A stretch of DNA of 64,000 nucleotides from CAZTDU01 sp050248795. Lineage in GTDB: Bacteria > Pseudomonadota > Gammaproteobacteria > Burkholderiales > SG8-39. The notes under the pieces were generated by a model. That model worked only from the letters and a program-made list of their open reading frames with translations, was not told the DNA's origin and did not search any database. Positions 6,362-13,713 of the stretch are shown here, in pieces; positions within the stretch are counted from its first letter, which is position 1, and each line of letters begins with the position of its first letter. The stretch is taken from assembly GCA_050248795.1 (NCBI GenBank), contig JBFWRS010000004.1, positions 1-64,000 on the forward strand. Reading direction: 5' to 3'. A program made the position numbers and the translations under genes.

Positions 6362-7904
6362 CGCGATTGAGGATCATCGCCGGGTCGGCCTTGCGCTTCA
6401 TTGCCAGGTGCCGGTCCACCACCGCGTCGCCGAAGACGCGGCGGATGTAGCCTTTCATCATGCCGCCGAAGCGGTAGTAGCTCGCACCCATGTCGACGCC
6501 GATGTCGTAGATGGCGTTCTTGAACGACTGCAGGCTGTCGCGGCTGTATATGTCGTCGCCGATCAGGGGCTCGAACTCGCAGCCGTAGGCGATGCCCTGC
6601 GCATCCGGCGGGATGCAGCTCATCTCGTAGTGCGGACGGTGGTCCTCCCGCAGCCGGATGCCGACGCAGTACAGGGTGTAGTACGGGAAATAGCGGCGAC
6701 ACACGGCGTTGCCGCGCTCCACCGCGTCGGCGAACTTCTCCGCCGAGGTGGCGAGGTCGGGGATCACCATCTGCCTGCCGCCCCAGAACTTCCACACCGC
6801 GCGCGAGAACACCACGCTGCGGTCGTGCATCCTGCCGTCGCGCATGTGCTCGGGCCGGCGGAACTCGGGAAACAGCTGTGCCTTGCGCCGGCGCAGGAAC
6901 AAGGCCTCGCGCCAGCGCCATGGATGCAGCGCATACCAGCCGCAGCACCACAGCGTAAAGCCGAGTTCCCCCATGCCGCGCAGCCGCGGCGCGTGGTCCT
7001 TCTCGAAGGCGGCGGCGCGCGCGTCGGAATCGAAGGCGACGAGCAGGTTGATCGCCTTGTCCATCATCGTGAGGATGCCGGAATAGTCTGCGGCGTCTTC
7101 GCGATCGAGCACCTGCAGGTCCTCGATGGCGGTGCGCAGGCTCGAATAGTAGTAGTAGCGCATGATGATCGGCGTGTACGGCCGGATCTTCAGCGTCGCC
7201 TCGGTGATGACGCCGAACTGGCCGTAGCCGAGGATGACGCGCTGGAAGAGTTCGGCGTTCTCCGCGTCCGAGCATTCGACGATGTCGCCGGTGGGCGTGA
7301 CCACCTGCAGCGACACCGCCTGGTCGGCGCTGCATCCGAGGCGCGCCGAATTGACGTCTATGCCGCCCACCCCCAGCGTGCCGCCCACCGATGAAGTGAG
7401 GTTCAGCGGCGCCGAAAGGTAGTCCATGCCGTGCCGGCGCAGGTGCTCGGCGAGACTGGCCCAGAAGATGCCCGCCTGGGTGCGCACCGTCAGGTTCTGC
7501 GTATCGACCGCGAGCACGCGGTTCATGCCGCTCATGTCGAGCAGCACGCCGCCGTAGGCCACCGATTCGCCCTCGGTGGTGAGGCCGCCGCCGCGCACCG
7601 TCACCGGCACGGCGTGCGCCTGCGCCGCACGCAGCAGCGCCGAAACGTCCGCGGCGCTGCGAGCGATGACGACGCCGTCGGGCATGCCGTAGGCGGTGCC
7701 GCCGGCATCGGTGGCGAAGGTGCCGCGCGCGTGCTTCTCGCCGATGAGTTCGATGCCCGCGCCAGCGAGCGCCGCGGCGAACGCCGCCCAGCCTGCGGGC
7801 GTCCTGCGCGAGGGATTGGTCTGCTGGCGCTTGATGTCGACCAGCGCGTCCGGCGCCACCGGGCAGGGCGGCAGTACGCCTGGTTCCAGGTCCGGGATCT
7901 GCAC
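6348..7904 (-). CDS. FAD-linked oxidase (PCMH-type, GlcD/vanillyl-alcohol-oxidase class)
   Basis: A 518-residue flavoenzyme with the PCMH FAD-binding fold: residues about 70-250 contain PVTVRGGGLTTEGESV, the pyrophosphate-binding loop, and VGGTLGVGGIDVNSARLG. The C-terminus ends ADPAMILNRDVIF, equivalent to the DP-x-x-ILNPG end of GlcD and vanillyl-alcohol-oxidase relatives. The length fits the 4-cresol dehydrogenase/vanillyl-alcohol oxidase branch better than GlcD. The start is GTG 7904-7902, directly abutting the stop of the small upstream gene, and it overlaps the iron-sulfur subunit by 14 bases. It would oxidise an alcohol or hydroxyacid and pass electrons to the clusters of its neighbour. 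Substrate not determinable. Confidence 0.85.
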   Translation of the reverse strand: MQIPDLEPGVLPPCPVAPDALVDIKRQQTNPSRRTPAGWAAFAAALAGAGIELIGEKHARGTFATDAGGTAYGMPDGVVIARSAADVSALLRAAQAHAVPVTVRGGGLTTEGESVAYGGVLLDMSGMNRVLAVDTQNLTVRTQAGIFWASLAEHLRRHGMDYLSAPLNLTSSVGGTLGVGGIDVNSARLGCSADQAVSLQVVTPTGDIVECSDAENAELFQRVILGYGQFGVITEATLKIRPYTPIIMRYYYYSSLRTAIEDLQVLDREDAADYSGILTMMDKAINLLVAFDSDARAAAFEKDHAPRLRGMGELGFTLWCCGWYALHPWRWREALFLRRRKAQLFPEFRRPEHMRDGRMHDRSVVFSRAVWKFWGGRQMVIPDLATSAEKFADAVERGNAVCRRYFPYYTLYCVGIRLREDHRPHYEMSCIPPDAQGIAYGCEFEPLIGDDIYSRDSLQSFKNAIYDIGVDMGASYYRFGGMMKGYIRRVFGDAVVDRHLAMKRKADPAMILNRDVIF

Positions 7905-8174
7905 CTAGGCCTGCAGGCCCTTCTTCAGCAACGCGGCAACCACGTCGTTGAGGGGCTCGTTCCTCTCCTGCGCGAGTTCGTGCAGCTGCCTGACCAGCAC
8001 GCCCTCGAGCTTGACCGCAAAGGGCACCAGGCCGCGCGCGCGGTCGATTTCACGCTGCTCGCGCCGCGTCGCGGCGGCCGCATGCCCGCCGGCGAAGCGC
8101 TCGGGCGGCAGGGTGTTGCGCATCTCGCCGCGGATCTTCAGCGCGTTGAGCTTTTCCAGGTCGGTTTTCTTCAT
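7905..8174 (-). CDS. Small conserved protein (89 aa), possible ribbon-helix-helix type
   Basis: An 89-residue soluble protein, first gene of the redox operon. The stop codon at 7905-7907 touches the GTG start of the oxidase, so translation is coupled. The C-terminal half (VKLEGVLVRQLHELAQERNE, then PLNDVVAALLKKGL) has the spacing of two helices following a short strand, as in Arc/CopG-like DNA-binding proteins, and could make it a local regulator; this is a pattern guess only. The N-terminal part is charged and rich in Arg and Lys. An operon-leading small regulator would fit the position. Confidence 0.55.
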   Translation of the reverse strand: MKKTDLEKLNALKIRGEMRNTLPPERFAGGHAAAATRREQREIDRARGLVPFAVKLEGVLVRQLHELAQERNEPLNDVVAALLKKGLQA

Positions 8175-8214
8175 CGGCTCGGGGACAATGCCGCAATGGT
8201 AATCGACGAAGCCG

Positions 8215-8243
8215 CTGACTGGCCCCGATCATCAGAATAGAAT
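8215..8243 (+). promoter_or_regulatory. Candidate sigma-70 promoter for the 79-aa gene
   Basis: CTGACT (8215-8220) and TAGAAT (8238-8243) are separated by 17 bases and match the -35/-10 consensus at four and five of six positions. Transcription would start near 8250, followed by GGAGGA at 8259-8264 and ATG 8274. Confidence 0.5.
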
Positions 8244-8273
8244 AGCCGAGTCACCGTCGGAGGAAAACCAGGC

Positions 8274-8513
8274 ATGGACCAGCACGAGCAGAAGACCCGC
8301 ATCACGATCCTGACCGGAACCTATCGCATCAAGGGCTACATCGACCTCATTCCGGGTGCTCGCGTCACCGATTTCATGACCGAGGCGAAGGAGTTCATCG
8401 CCCTCACCGAGGCGGAAGTCTGGGAGCTGGTTCCGGGCGGACGCCAGGTGCTGTCCGCGCCCTTCATCAACGTCAGCCGCCCGCACATCCAGATCGTGCT
8501 GCCGGGCGTCTGA
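8274..8513 (+). CDS. Conserved hypothetical protein (79 aa)
   Basis: A 79-residue protein with a predominantly beta pattern: RITILTGTYRIKGYIDLIPG, then ARVTDFMTEAKEFIALTEAE, then a final strand HIQIVLPGV. The arrangement resembles small barrel-like conserved proteins of unknown function found in several proteobacteria. Ribosome binding site GGAGGA sits 9 bases before the ATG. No cysteine, signal peptide or membrane helix. It is followed 31 bases later by a LolD-type ATPase on the same strand, and the two may share a transcript. Function unknown. Confidence 0.7.
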   Translation: MDQHEQKTRITILTGTYRIKGYIDLIPGARVTDFMTEAKEFIALTEAEVWELVPGGRQVLSAPFINVSRPHIQIVLPGV

Positions 8514-8544
8514 GCCCCATCTTCCCGTTCGCGGCGACGCGCCG

Positions 8545-9201
8545 ATGCTGAAGCTGGCCGGCGTCTCGAAGCGCTTCGGCAGCCGTGTGGTGTTCGGCGG
8601 CGTGTCGCTCGAAGTCGGCGCCGGGGAGTACGTCGCGGTGCTGGGTGAATCCGGCATCGGCAAATCGACGCTGCTGAACGTCATCGCCGGCCTCGAAGCG
8701 GTGGACCAGGGCAGCATCGCCTTCGACGGACGCGAACTCACCGCGATGGACGACGACGCGCTGACGCTGCTGCGGCGCGAGCGCTTCGGCTTCGTGTTCC
8801 AGGCCTTCCACGTGCTGCCGCACCTGGACCTCGTGCGCAACGTCTCGCTGCCGCTGGTGCTGCGCGGCGTGGACGAAGCCGCCACCGCGTCGCGCGCGCG
8901 CGAGGCCCTCGCCGCAGTCGGGCTGGCGGGGCGTGAGGCGAGCATGCCGCGCGAGCTGTCGGGCGGCGAGCTGCAGCGCGTCGCGATCGCGCGCGCGCTG
9001 GTCGGCCGTCCTGCGCTGGTGCTCGCCGACGAACCCACCGGAAACCTCGACCCGGAGAACGCCGCGCAGGTGCTGGCGCTGCTGCGCGCGCAGGTGAAGC
9101 AGGGCGGTGCCGCCGGCATCCTGGTCACGCATTCGGATGCGGCTGCCGCGACCTGCGACCGGCGCTACCGGCTGGGCGCGGAAGGGCTCAGGCCGGTCTG
9201 A
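8545..9201 (+). CDS. ABC transporter ATP-binding protein, LolD/MacB-type
   Basis: A 218-residue ATPase with all nucleotide-binding motifs: Walker A GESGIGKST near residue 36, Q-loop FVFQAFHVLPHL, signature LSGGELQRVAIARAL, Walker B LVLADEPTGNLDPE, and the H-loop VTHSD. The FQAFHVLPHL and DEPTGNLD forms are typical of the MacB/LolD/FtsE class, which works with FtsX-like permeases in lipoprotein release, peptide export or cell-envelope signalling. No permease is next to it: the following gene is on the opposite strand and its end overlaps this gene's end by 14 bases. It may serve a permease encoded elsewhere. Confidence 0.85.
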   Translation: MLKLAGVSKRFGSRVVFGGVSLEVGAGEYVAVLGESGIGKSTLLNVIAGLEAVDQGSIAFDGRELTAMDDDALTLLRRERFGFVFQAFHVLPHLDLVRNVSLPLVLRGVDEAATASRAREALAAVGLAGREASMPRELSGGELQRVAIARALVGRPALVLADEPTGNLDPENAAQVLALLRAQVKQGGAAGILVTHSDAAAATCDRRYRLGAEGLRPV

Positions 9202-10435
9202 ACAGCCTGCGCGCCGGGAAGGGCAGCGCCTTGCCGCCCAGCGCTTCCTCGATCCGCAGGCCTTCGTTCCATTTCGCCATGCGCTCGGAGCGCGAGAAGC
9301 TGCCGACCTTCAACTGCGGCACGCCCCAGCCGATCGCGAGGTGCACGATCGACACATCCTCGGTTTCCCCCGAGCGCGCCGACACCACCGCGCCGTAGCC
9401 TTCGGCGCGCGCGGCATCCCAGCACGCGAGCGTCTCGGTGACGGTACCGACCTGGTTGGGCTTCAGCAGCACCGCGTTGCAGGCGCCGCGAGCCGCGCCG
9501 GCGCGCAGGCGCGCGGCGTCGGTGCAGAAATAGTCGTCGCCGATCACCTGCACGCGCGAGCCGAAGGAACGGGTGAACGCAGCCATCGCCTCGTCGTCGG
9601 TTTCGGCGAACGGGTCCTCGATCGAGACGATGGGGTAGCGGTCCAGCCAGCGCCCGAGCATGACGTGCAACTGGTCTGCGGACAGCGTGCGCTTTTCGAG
9701 CGCGAGGTGGTAGCGACCGGCACGGTGCAGCTGCGTCGCCGCGATGTCGAGCGCGATCGCCGCGTCGGTGCCCGGCTGCAATCCTGCATCCTCGATCGCG
9801 CCGACGAGTTCCACGAGGCCCTCCTCGTTGGACTTGAACGAGGGCCAGTAGCCGCCTTCGTCGGCGACGCCCTGCAGCGCGCCGCGCTTCGCGAGGCGCG
9901 CGCCCGCGGCGTGGTAGACCTGCGCCGTCCATTCCAGCGCCTCGGCAAAGCTGCCGGCGCCAGGGCAGACCAGCAGGTAGTCCTGCACGTCGACGCGGCC
10001 GCGCGCGTGCGCGCCGCCGCCGAAGATCTGGATCTGCGGCACCGGCAGCGCGACGTTCTTCGCGCCGGCAAGGTGCTGCCACAGCGGCACGCGCGCCGAG
10101 GCAGCCGCAGCGTGCGCGCAGGCGAGCGACACGGCGACGATGGCGTTGGCGCCCAGGCGCGACTTGTCCGGCGTGCCATCGAGTTGTATCAGCCTGGCAT
10201 CGACGCCGTCCTGTACCGCGTCCATGCCGGCGAGCGCGGCGCGGATCGCGGTATTCACCGCATGCACCGCGTCGCGCACGTCCAGGCACCGGGCTTCGCC
10301 GGCACCGGTGGAAGCACCCGCCGGCGCAATGGCGCGGCCGACTGCGCCATCCTCGAGGCGCAGTTCCGCCTCCACGGTCGCTTTGCCGCGCGAGTCCCAG
10401 ACGCGGCGGCCGAGCACTTCTACGATTTTCGCCAT
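9188..10435 (-). CDS. Divergent enolase paralogue
   Basis: A 415-residue enolase-family protein starting MAKIVEVLGRRVWDSRGKAT at ATG 10435. The three metal ligands align as D230, E273 and D300, the lysines as K325 (LLKPNQVG) and K376, and the acid of ADEGG as E193. Two positions differ from true enolases: the conserved Glu of the QE motif (E168 in yeast numbering) is D152, and the His of SHRSGETED (H373 in yeast) is A353. The glycolytic enolase of betaproteobacteria normally sits beside pyrG and is closer to consensus, so this looks like a second copy with changed chemistry. It overlaps the upstream kinase gene by 16 bases, suggesting they share a pathway. Whether it still makes phosphoenolpyruvate is open. 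Confidence 0.85.
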   Translation of the reverse strand: MAKIVEVLGRRVWDSRGKATVEAELRLEDGAVGRAIAPAGASTGAGEARCLDVRDAVHAVNTAIRAALAGMDAVQDGVDARLIQLDGTPDKSRLGANAIVAVSLACAHAAAASARVPLWQHLAGAKNVALPVPQIQIFGGGAHARGRVDVQDYLLVCPGAGSFAEALEWTAQVYHAAGARLAKRGALQGVADEGGYWPSFKSNEEGLVELVGAIEDAGLQPGTDAAIALDIAATQLHRAGRYHLALEKRTLSADQLHVMLGRWLDRYPIVSIEDPFAETDDEAMAAFTRSFGSRVQVIGDDYFCTDAARLRAGAARGACNAVLLKPNQVGTVTETLACWDAARAEGYGAVVSARSGETEDVSIVHLAIGWGVPQLKVGSFSRSERMAKWNEGLRIEEALGGKALPFPARRLFRPA

Positions 10436-11439
10436 GTGTCCAGCACCTCTCGCAGGCTTGCAGGCGGGGCGAGCAGCAACGCGCGCGCGGCGCGGCGCAC
10501 GCGGTCCCTCGCGTCGTCGTCGGCAAGGTATTCGACCGGGGACTTGCCATCGACGCGCGCCAGCAGCAGTCCGGGCAGCAGCGACGCGATGCGCGCCTCG
10601 AGCACCGCGCGCGGCTCCCAGTGCGCGCCCGCGAGGTAGGCGCCGGCGAGCGCGTCGAAGCAGGCAAGGAAGCCTTCGCGCGCCTGCGGCACCCACAGGC
10701 ACTTCAGCAGCAGGTGGTTGAGGCAGAACGCGGGATCGAACGCCGGGTCGCCGAACCATGCGCATTCGGCATCGAGGAACACCGGGCCGTCGGGCCCGAC
10801 CAGCAGGTTCTTCGGGCTGACGTCGCCGTGCACCAGGGCGCGGCGCGTCGCCGCGGTGCGCGCGGCGAGCGCGTGCAGCGGCGCGGCCAGATCCGGGTGC
10901 GCGCGTGCGGCGGCGAGCAGGTAGGGCTCGAGCCGGATGGCGTGGAAGCCCGCATCGGTAGCGAAGCGGGCAGCGACCGCGGCGTCGTCTGCGGTCGCGG
11001 CATGTACTTTCGCCAGCGCCGTGCCGACGCGCCGCGCGAACTCCGGTACCGCGCGCCCGGCGCGCAACTCCGCCTTCCACAAGGGCAGCGCATCCAGGCA
11101 CTCCATGGCGAAGAATCCGCTGTCGCTTGCGGCGAGTACGCGCGGCGCAATGCCGGGAACGATGCGCGCGGCGGTCTCGAGCCAGCGGCGCTCGTAGATA
11201 TTGCGCTCCACCGGCGCTTCCCAGAGCTGCGCCACGCGCAGCCGCGGCAGTGCGCGCTTCACGCAGATCGCGCCGGAGCGCAGTTGCACCTTCCAGATGT
11301 CGGACGACACGCCGCCTGCGAGCGCCATTGCGGCGGGCTTCTCGTCAGCCGCCGCCAGCCCCGCGCCGCGCAGGAACGCGAGCACCGCATCCGGCAGGAC
11401 CTCGTCCTGCCGCTGCATCTCAGGGCGCGAGCCGCTCAC
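10420..11439 (-). CDS. APH-fold phosphotransferase (aminoglycoside/choline kinase superfamily)
   Basis: A 339-residue soluble kinase of the aminoglycoside phosphotransferase fold. The catalytic loop reads LVHGDVSPKNLL (HGD-x4-N, catalytic Asp and Mg-binding Asn) and the metal-binding Asp follows in PVFLDAECAWFGDPAFDPA. An N-terminal ATP-binding lobe contains GGVSSDIWKVQL and the lysine of AICVKRALP. Family members phosphorylate small alcohols such as choline, homoserine, methylthioribose or drugs; nothing here fixes the substrate. The gene overlaps pdxH upstream by 20 bases and the enolase paralogue downstream by 16, so the three are one translationally coupled unit. Phosphorylation of a small hydroxy compound followed by an enolase-type elimination is a reasonable hypothesis. 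Confidence 0.8.
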   Translation of the reverse strand: MSGSRPEMQRQDEVLPDAVLAFLRGAGLAAADEKPAAMALAGGVSSDIWKVQLRSGAICVKRALPRLRVAQLWEAPVERNIYERRWLETAARIVPGIAPRVLAASDSGFFAMECLDALPLWKAELRAGRAVPEFARRVGTALAKVHAATADDAAVAARFATDAGFHAIRLEPYLLAAARAHPDLAAPLHALAARTAATRRALVHGDVSPKNLLVGPDGPVFLDAECAWFGDPAFDPAFCLNHLLLKCLWVPQAREGFLACFDALAGAYLAGAHWEPRAVLEARIASLLPGLLLARVDGKSPVEYLADDDARDRVRRAARALLLAPPASLREVLDTWRKS

Positions 11440-12052
11440 GCGTCCAGCCGCTGCCGCCGCGCGTATAGCGCAGGCGGTCGTGCAGCCGGTCAGCGCGCCC
11501 CTGCCAGAACTCCATCGTCTCGGGTCTGACGCTGTAGCCGCCCCAGTGCGGCGGCCGCGGCGGGGTATGGCCGTAGCGCAACTTCACCGCGGCGAGCGCC
11601 GCTTCCAGCGCGTGTCGGTCGGCCACCGGTTCGCTCTGCGCCGATGCGAGCGCCGACAGCCGCGCGCCCAGCGGCCGCGTCTCGAAGTAGGCGTCCGATT
11701 CCGCCTCGGCCAGCGCGGCGACGCTGCCCTCTATGCGTACCTGCCGCTCGAGTTCGCTCCACAGGAAGACGAGGCAGGCGGCCGGCCGGGCGGCGAGCTC
11801 GCGTCCCTTGCGGCTCTCGTAATTGGTGAAGAAGACGAAGCCGCCGGCCTCGACGCCCTTCAGCAGCACGATGCGTGCGTTCGGCCTGCCGTCCTCGCGC
11901 ACCGTGGCGAGCGTCATGGCGTTGGGCAGCGGCACGTCGGCCGCGAGCGCGTCCCGGAACCAGCGGTCGAACTGGCTCAGGGGATCGGCATCGGCGTCCG
12001 ACTCGGCCAGGCCGGCGCGCATGTACTCCTTGCGGATGTCGGCGATGTTCAT
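11420..12052 (-). CDS. pdxH: Pyridoxamine/pyridoxine 5'-phosphate oxidase
   Basis: A 210-residue FMN-dependent oxidase that makes pyridoxal 5'-phosphate from pyridoxine or pyridoxamine 5'-phosphate. Family signatures are clear: PNAMTLATVREDGRPNARIVLLKG, quoted here in part, for FMN and substrate binding; FVFFTNYESRKGREL; and the C-terminal PPHWGGYSVRPETMEFWQG with RLHDRLRYTR. Length fits the family (about 210-218). It starts at ATG 12052 and its end overlaps the start of the kinase gene by 20 bases. Acts as a cytosolic homodimer. Being first in the unit with the kinase and the enolase-like gene raises the possibility that the other two act in a B6-linked or PLP-dependent pathway. Confidence 0.95.
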   Translation of the reverse strand: MNIADIRKEYMRAGLAESDADADPLSQFDRWFRDALAADVPLPNAMTLATVREDGRPNARIVLLKGVEAGGFVFFTNYESRKGRELAARPAACLVFLWSELERQVRIEGSVAALAEAESDAYFETRPLGARLSALASAQSEPVADRHALEAALAAVKLRYGHTPPRPPHWGGYSVRPETMEFWQGRADRLHDRLRYTRGGSGWTRERLAP

Positions 12053-12211
12053 GGGCGGATTCTATATTCTCCTGATGGCGCAGCGCCTTACGTCGCGCAC
12101 TTCAGCCGCGACTGCGGATTCGCGGGAGCGCCGCCAGGATGCCGGCGCGTCGAAGCGCGCATGCGTCGATTCGCCCGAGTGAAAAACGCCTCGTTTCCCT
12201 CTAGAAATCGA

Positions 12212-12240
12212 TTGACACGCTGATCCGGATTCGGCATCGT
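12212..12240 (+). promoter_or_regulatory. Possible promoter for the SWIB gene; remainder of gap empty
   Basis: TTGACA at 12212-12217 is a perfect -35 element; 17 bases later CATCGT (12235-12240) is a poor -10. It lies 95 bases before the SWIB start. The whole gap between pdxH and the SWIB gene (12053-12334) shows nothing else convincing; a 35-codon frame at 12075-12182 has no support. Confidence 0.3.
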
Positions 12241-12334
12241 TCGCTCACCGCTGCCCTATGAGCGGAGCCACATCGGGATTCCGTAAGATTCCGGATCAAT
12301 CAGCAACTCAGGGAAAATCAGAGGAGAGTCAAAT

Positions 12335-12643
12335 ATGGCGACGAAGAAAAAAGCCAAGAAAGCACCAGCGAAGAAGAAGTCCGCAGCCAAGCGCAAGCCG
12401 AACGCTGCGTTCATGAAGCCGATGAACCCGTCCGCGACGCTCGGGGCAGTGATCGGAAGCAATGCCATGCCGCGCACCGAGGTCACCAAGAAGATCTGGG
12501 CCTACATCAAGCGCCACGGCCTGCAGGACAAGAAGAACAAGCGCATGATCAACGCCGACGAGAAACTCAAGCCCGTGTTCGGCGGCAAGAGTCAGGTATC
12601 GATGTTCGAGATGACCAAGCTCGTCTCGAAGCACCTCAAGTAG
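12335..12643 (+). CDS. SWIB/MDM2-domain protein with lysine-rich tail
   Basis: A 102-residue protein. Residues 1-22 are Lys/Ala repeats (KKKAKKAPAKKKSAAKRK) like histone H1 tails and should bind DNA non-specifically. Residues about 28-102 form a SWIB domain: PSATLGAVIGSNAMPRTEVT, KKIWAYIKRHGLQDKKNKRM and the C-terminal MFEMTKLVSKHLK. Bacterial SWIB proteins occur in chlamydiae, where some are fused to topoisomerase I, and as small free proteins in betaproteobacteria; the likely role is nucleoid organisation. RBS GGAGAG lies 8-13 bases before the ATG. It converges with fbp, with a strong hairpin between. Confidence 0.9.
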   Translation: MATKKKAKKAPAKKKSAAKRKPNAAFMKPMNPSATLGAVIGSNAMPRTEVTKKIWAYIKRHGLQDKKNKRMINADEKLKPVFGGKSQVSMFEMTKLVSKHLK

Positions 12644-12660
12644 CCACCACCGTCCTTCCT

Positions 12661-12687
12661 GCCGGCGCCTCCGCTGGAGGCGCCGGC
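12661..12687. terminator. Strong hairpin between convergent SWIB and fbp genes
   Basis: GCCGGCGCCTCC (12661-12672) pairs perfectly with GGAGGCGCCGGC (12676-12687) around a GCT loop. Twelve GC-rich pairs between two convergent genes fit a bidirectional terminator, though neither side has a T-tract. Confidence 0.6.
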
Positions 12688-12697
12688 GGCTGCCACG

Positions 12698-13699
12698 CTA
12701 GGCGTGGTACTGCGCCACCCGCGCTACCTCGTTTTTCGAACCCAGCACCACCGGCACCCTCTGGTGCAGCTTTTGCGGCATCAGGTCCATGATCGACGTG
12801 CGGCCGTCCGTCGCCATGCCGCCGGCCTGCTCGACGATGAAGGCCATTGGATTGCCCTCGTACATCAGGCGCAGCCGCCCGTCCCGGTAGCGGTCGTCGC
12901 TCGGATACATGAAGATGCCGCCGCGCGACAGCACGCGGTAGACGTCCGCCACCATCGAGGCTACCCAGCGCATGTTGAAGTCGCGCCCGCGCACGCCTTC
13001 CTTGCCGGCGAGGCATTCATCGATGTAGCGCTTCACCGGAGCGTCCCAGCGGCGCATGTTGGACATGTTGATGGCGAATTCCGACGTGTCCTCGGGGATC
13101 CTGATGTCGGGGTGCGTGAGCACGAACGAGCTGAGGTAAGGATCGAGCGTGAAGCAGTGCGTGCCTTCGCCGACCGTGATGACGAGGATCGTCGCCGGGC
13201 CGTATAGCGCGAAGCCGGCGGCGACCTGGTTGCGCCCGGGCTGCATGAATGCGGCCTCGGTGGGATCGCAGAGCGACCCGTCGGACTGCTTGGGACAGCG
13301 CAGCACCGAGAAGATCGTGCCTACCGAGATGTTCAGGTCGATGTTCGACGAGCCGTCTAGCGGGTCGAACAGCAGCAGGTACTCGCCGCGCGGAAAGTGC
13401 GTGGGGATAGGCGAGGGGTCGTCCATCTCTTCGGAGGCCAGCGCGGCGAGGTTGCCGCCCCATTCATTGGCCTCGAGCAGGATCTCGTTGGAAATGACGT
13501 CCAGCTTCTTCTGTTCCTCGTCCTGCACGTTGGTGGTGCCCGCCGCGCCGTGGGAGCCGGACAGCGGGCCCTTGTTGACGCGAAAGCCGATCGCCTTGCA
13601 GGCCCGCGCGATGGTCTCGATCAGCAGGCGCAGGTCGGCGTTTATCTTCCCCGCGCGCTGGCGCTCGATCAGGTAGCGCGTGAGACTGACCCTTCGCAT
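12698..13699 (-). CDS. fbp: Fructose-1,6-bisphosphatase class I
   Basis: A 333-residue class I FBPase, the gluconeogenic enzyme converting fructose-1,6-bisphosphate to fructose-6-phosphate and also used in the Calvin cycle. Metal site motif FDPLDGSSNIDLNISVGTIF is intact near residue 110, the LASEEMD acidic segment near residue 88 is present, and the C-terminal GGIFMYPSD...LRLMYEGNPMAFI substrate-binding region is complete. Length matches the family (about 330-340). Translation starts at ATG 13699. An MFS gene on the same strand ends 14 bases upstream, so cotranscription is possible. No Calvin-cycle genes are adjacent, pointing to gluconeogenesis. Confidence 0.96.
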   Translation of the reverse strand: MRRVSLTRYLIERQRAGKINADLRLLIETIARACKAIGFRVNKGPLSGSHGAAGTTNVQDEEQKKLDVISNEILLEANEWGGNLAALASEEMDDPSPIPTHFPRGEYLLLFDPLDGSSNIDLNISVGTIFSVLRCPKQSDGSLCDPTEAAFMQPGRNQVAAGFALYGPATILVITVGEGTHCFTLDPYLSSFVLTHPDIRIPEDTSEFAINMSNMRRWDAPVKRYIDECLAGKEGVRGRDFNMRWVASMVADVYRVLSRGGIFMYPSDDRYRDGRLRLMYEGNPMAFIVEQAGGMATDGRTSIMDLMPQKLHQRVPVVLGSKNEVARVAQYHA

Positions 13700-13713
13700 G
13701 TGGACTCTCCCCT

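Noticed and set aside
8232..9132. Long minus-strand frames over the ABC ATPase
   Set aside because: The plus-strand ATPase has all catalytic motifs; the antisense frames show only Ser/Arg/Pro-rich shadow sequence.
12075..12182. 35-codon frame in the gap after pdxH
   Set aside because: No ribosome binding site, random composition, and overlap with the presumed leader region.
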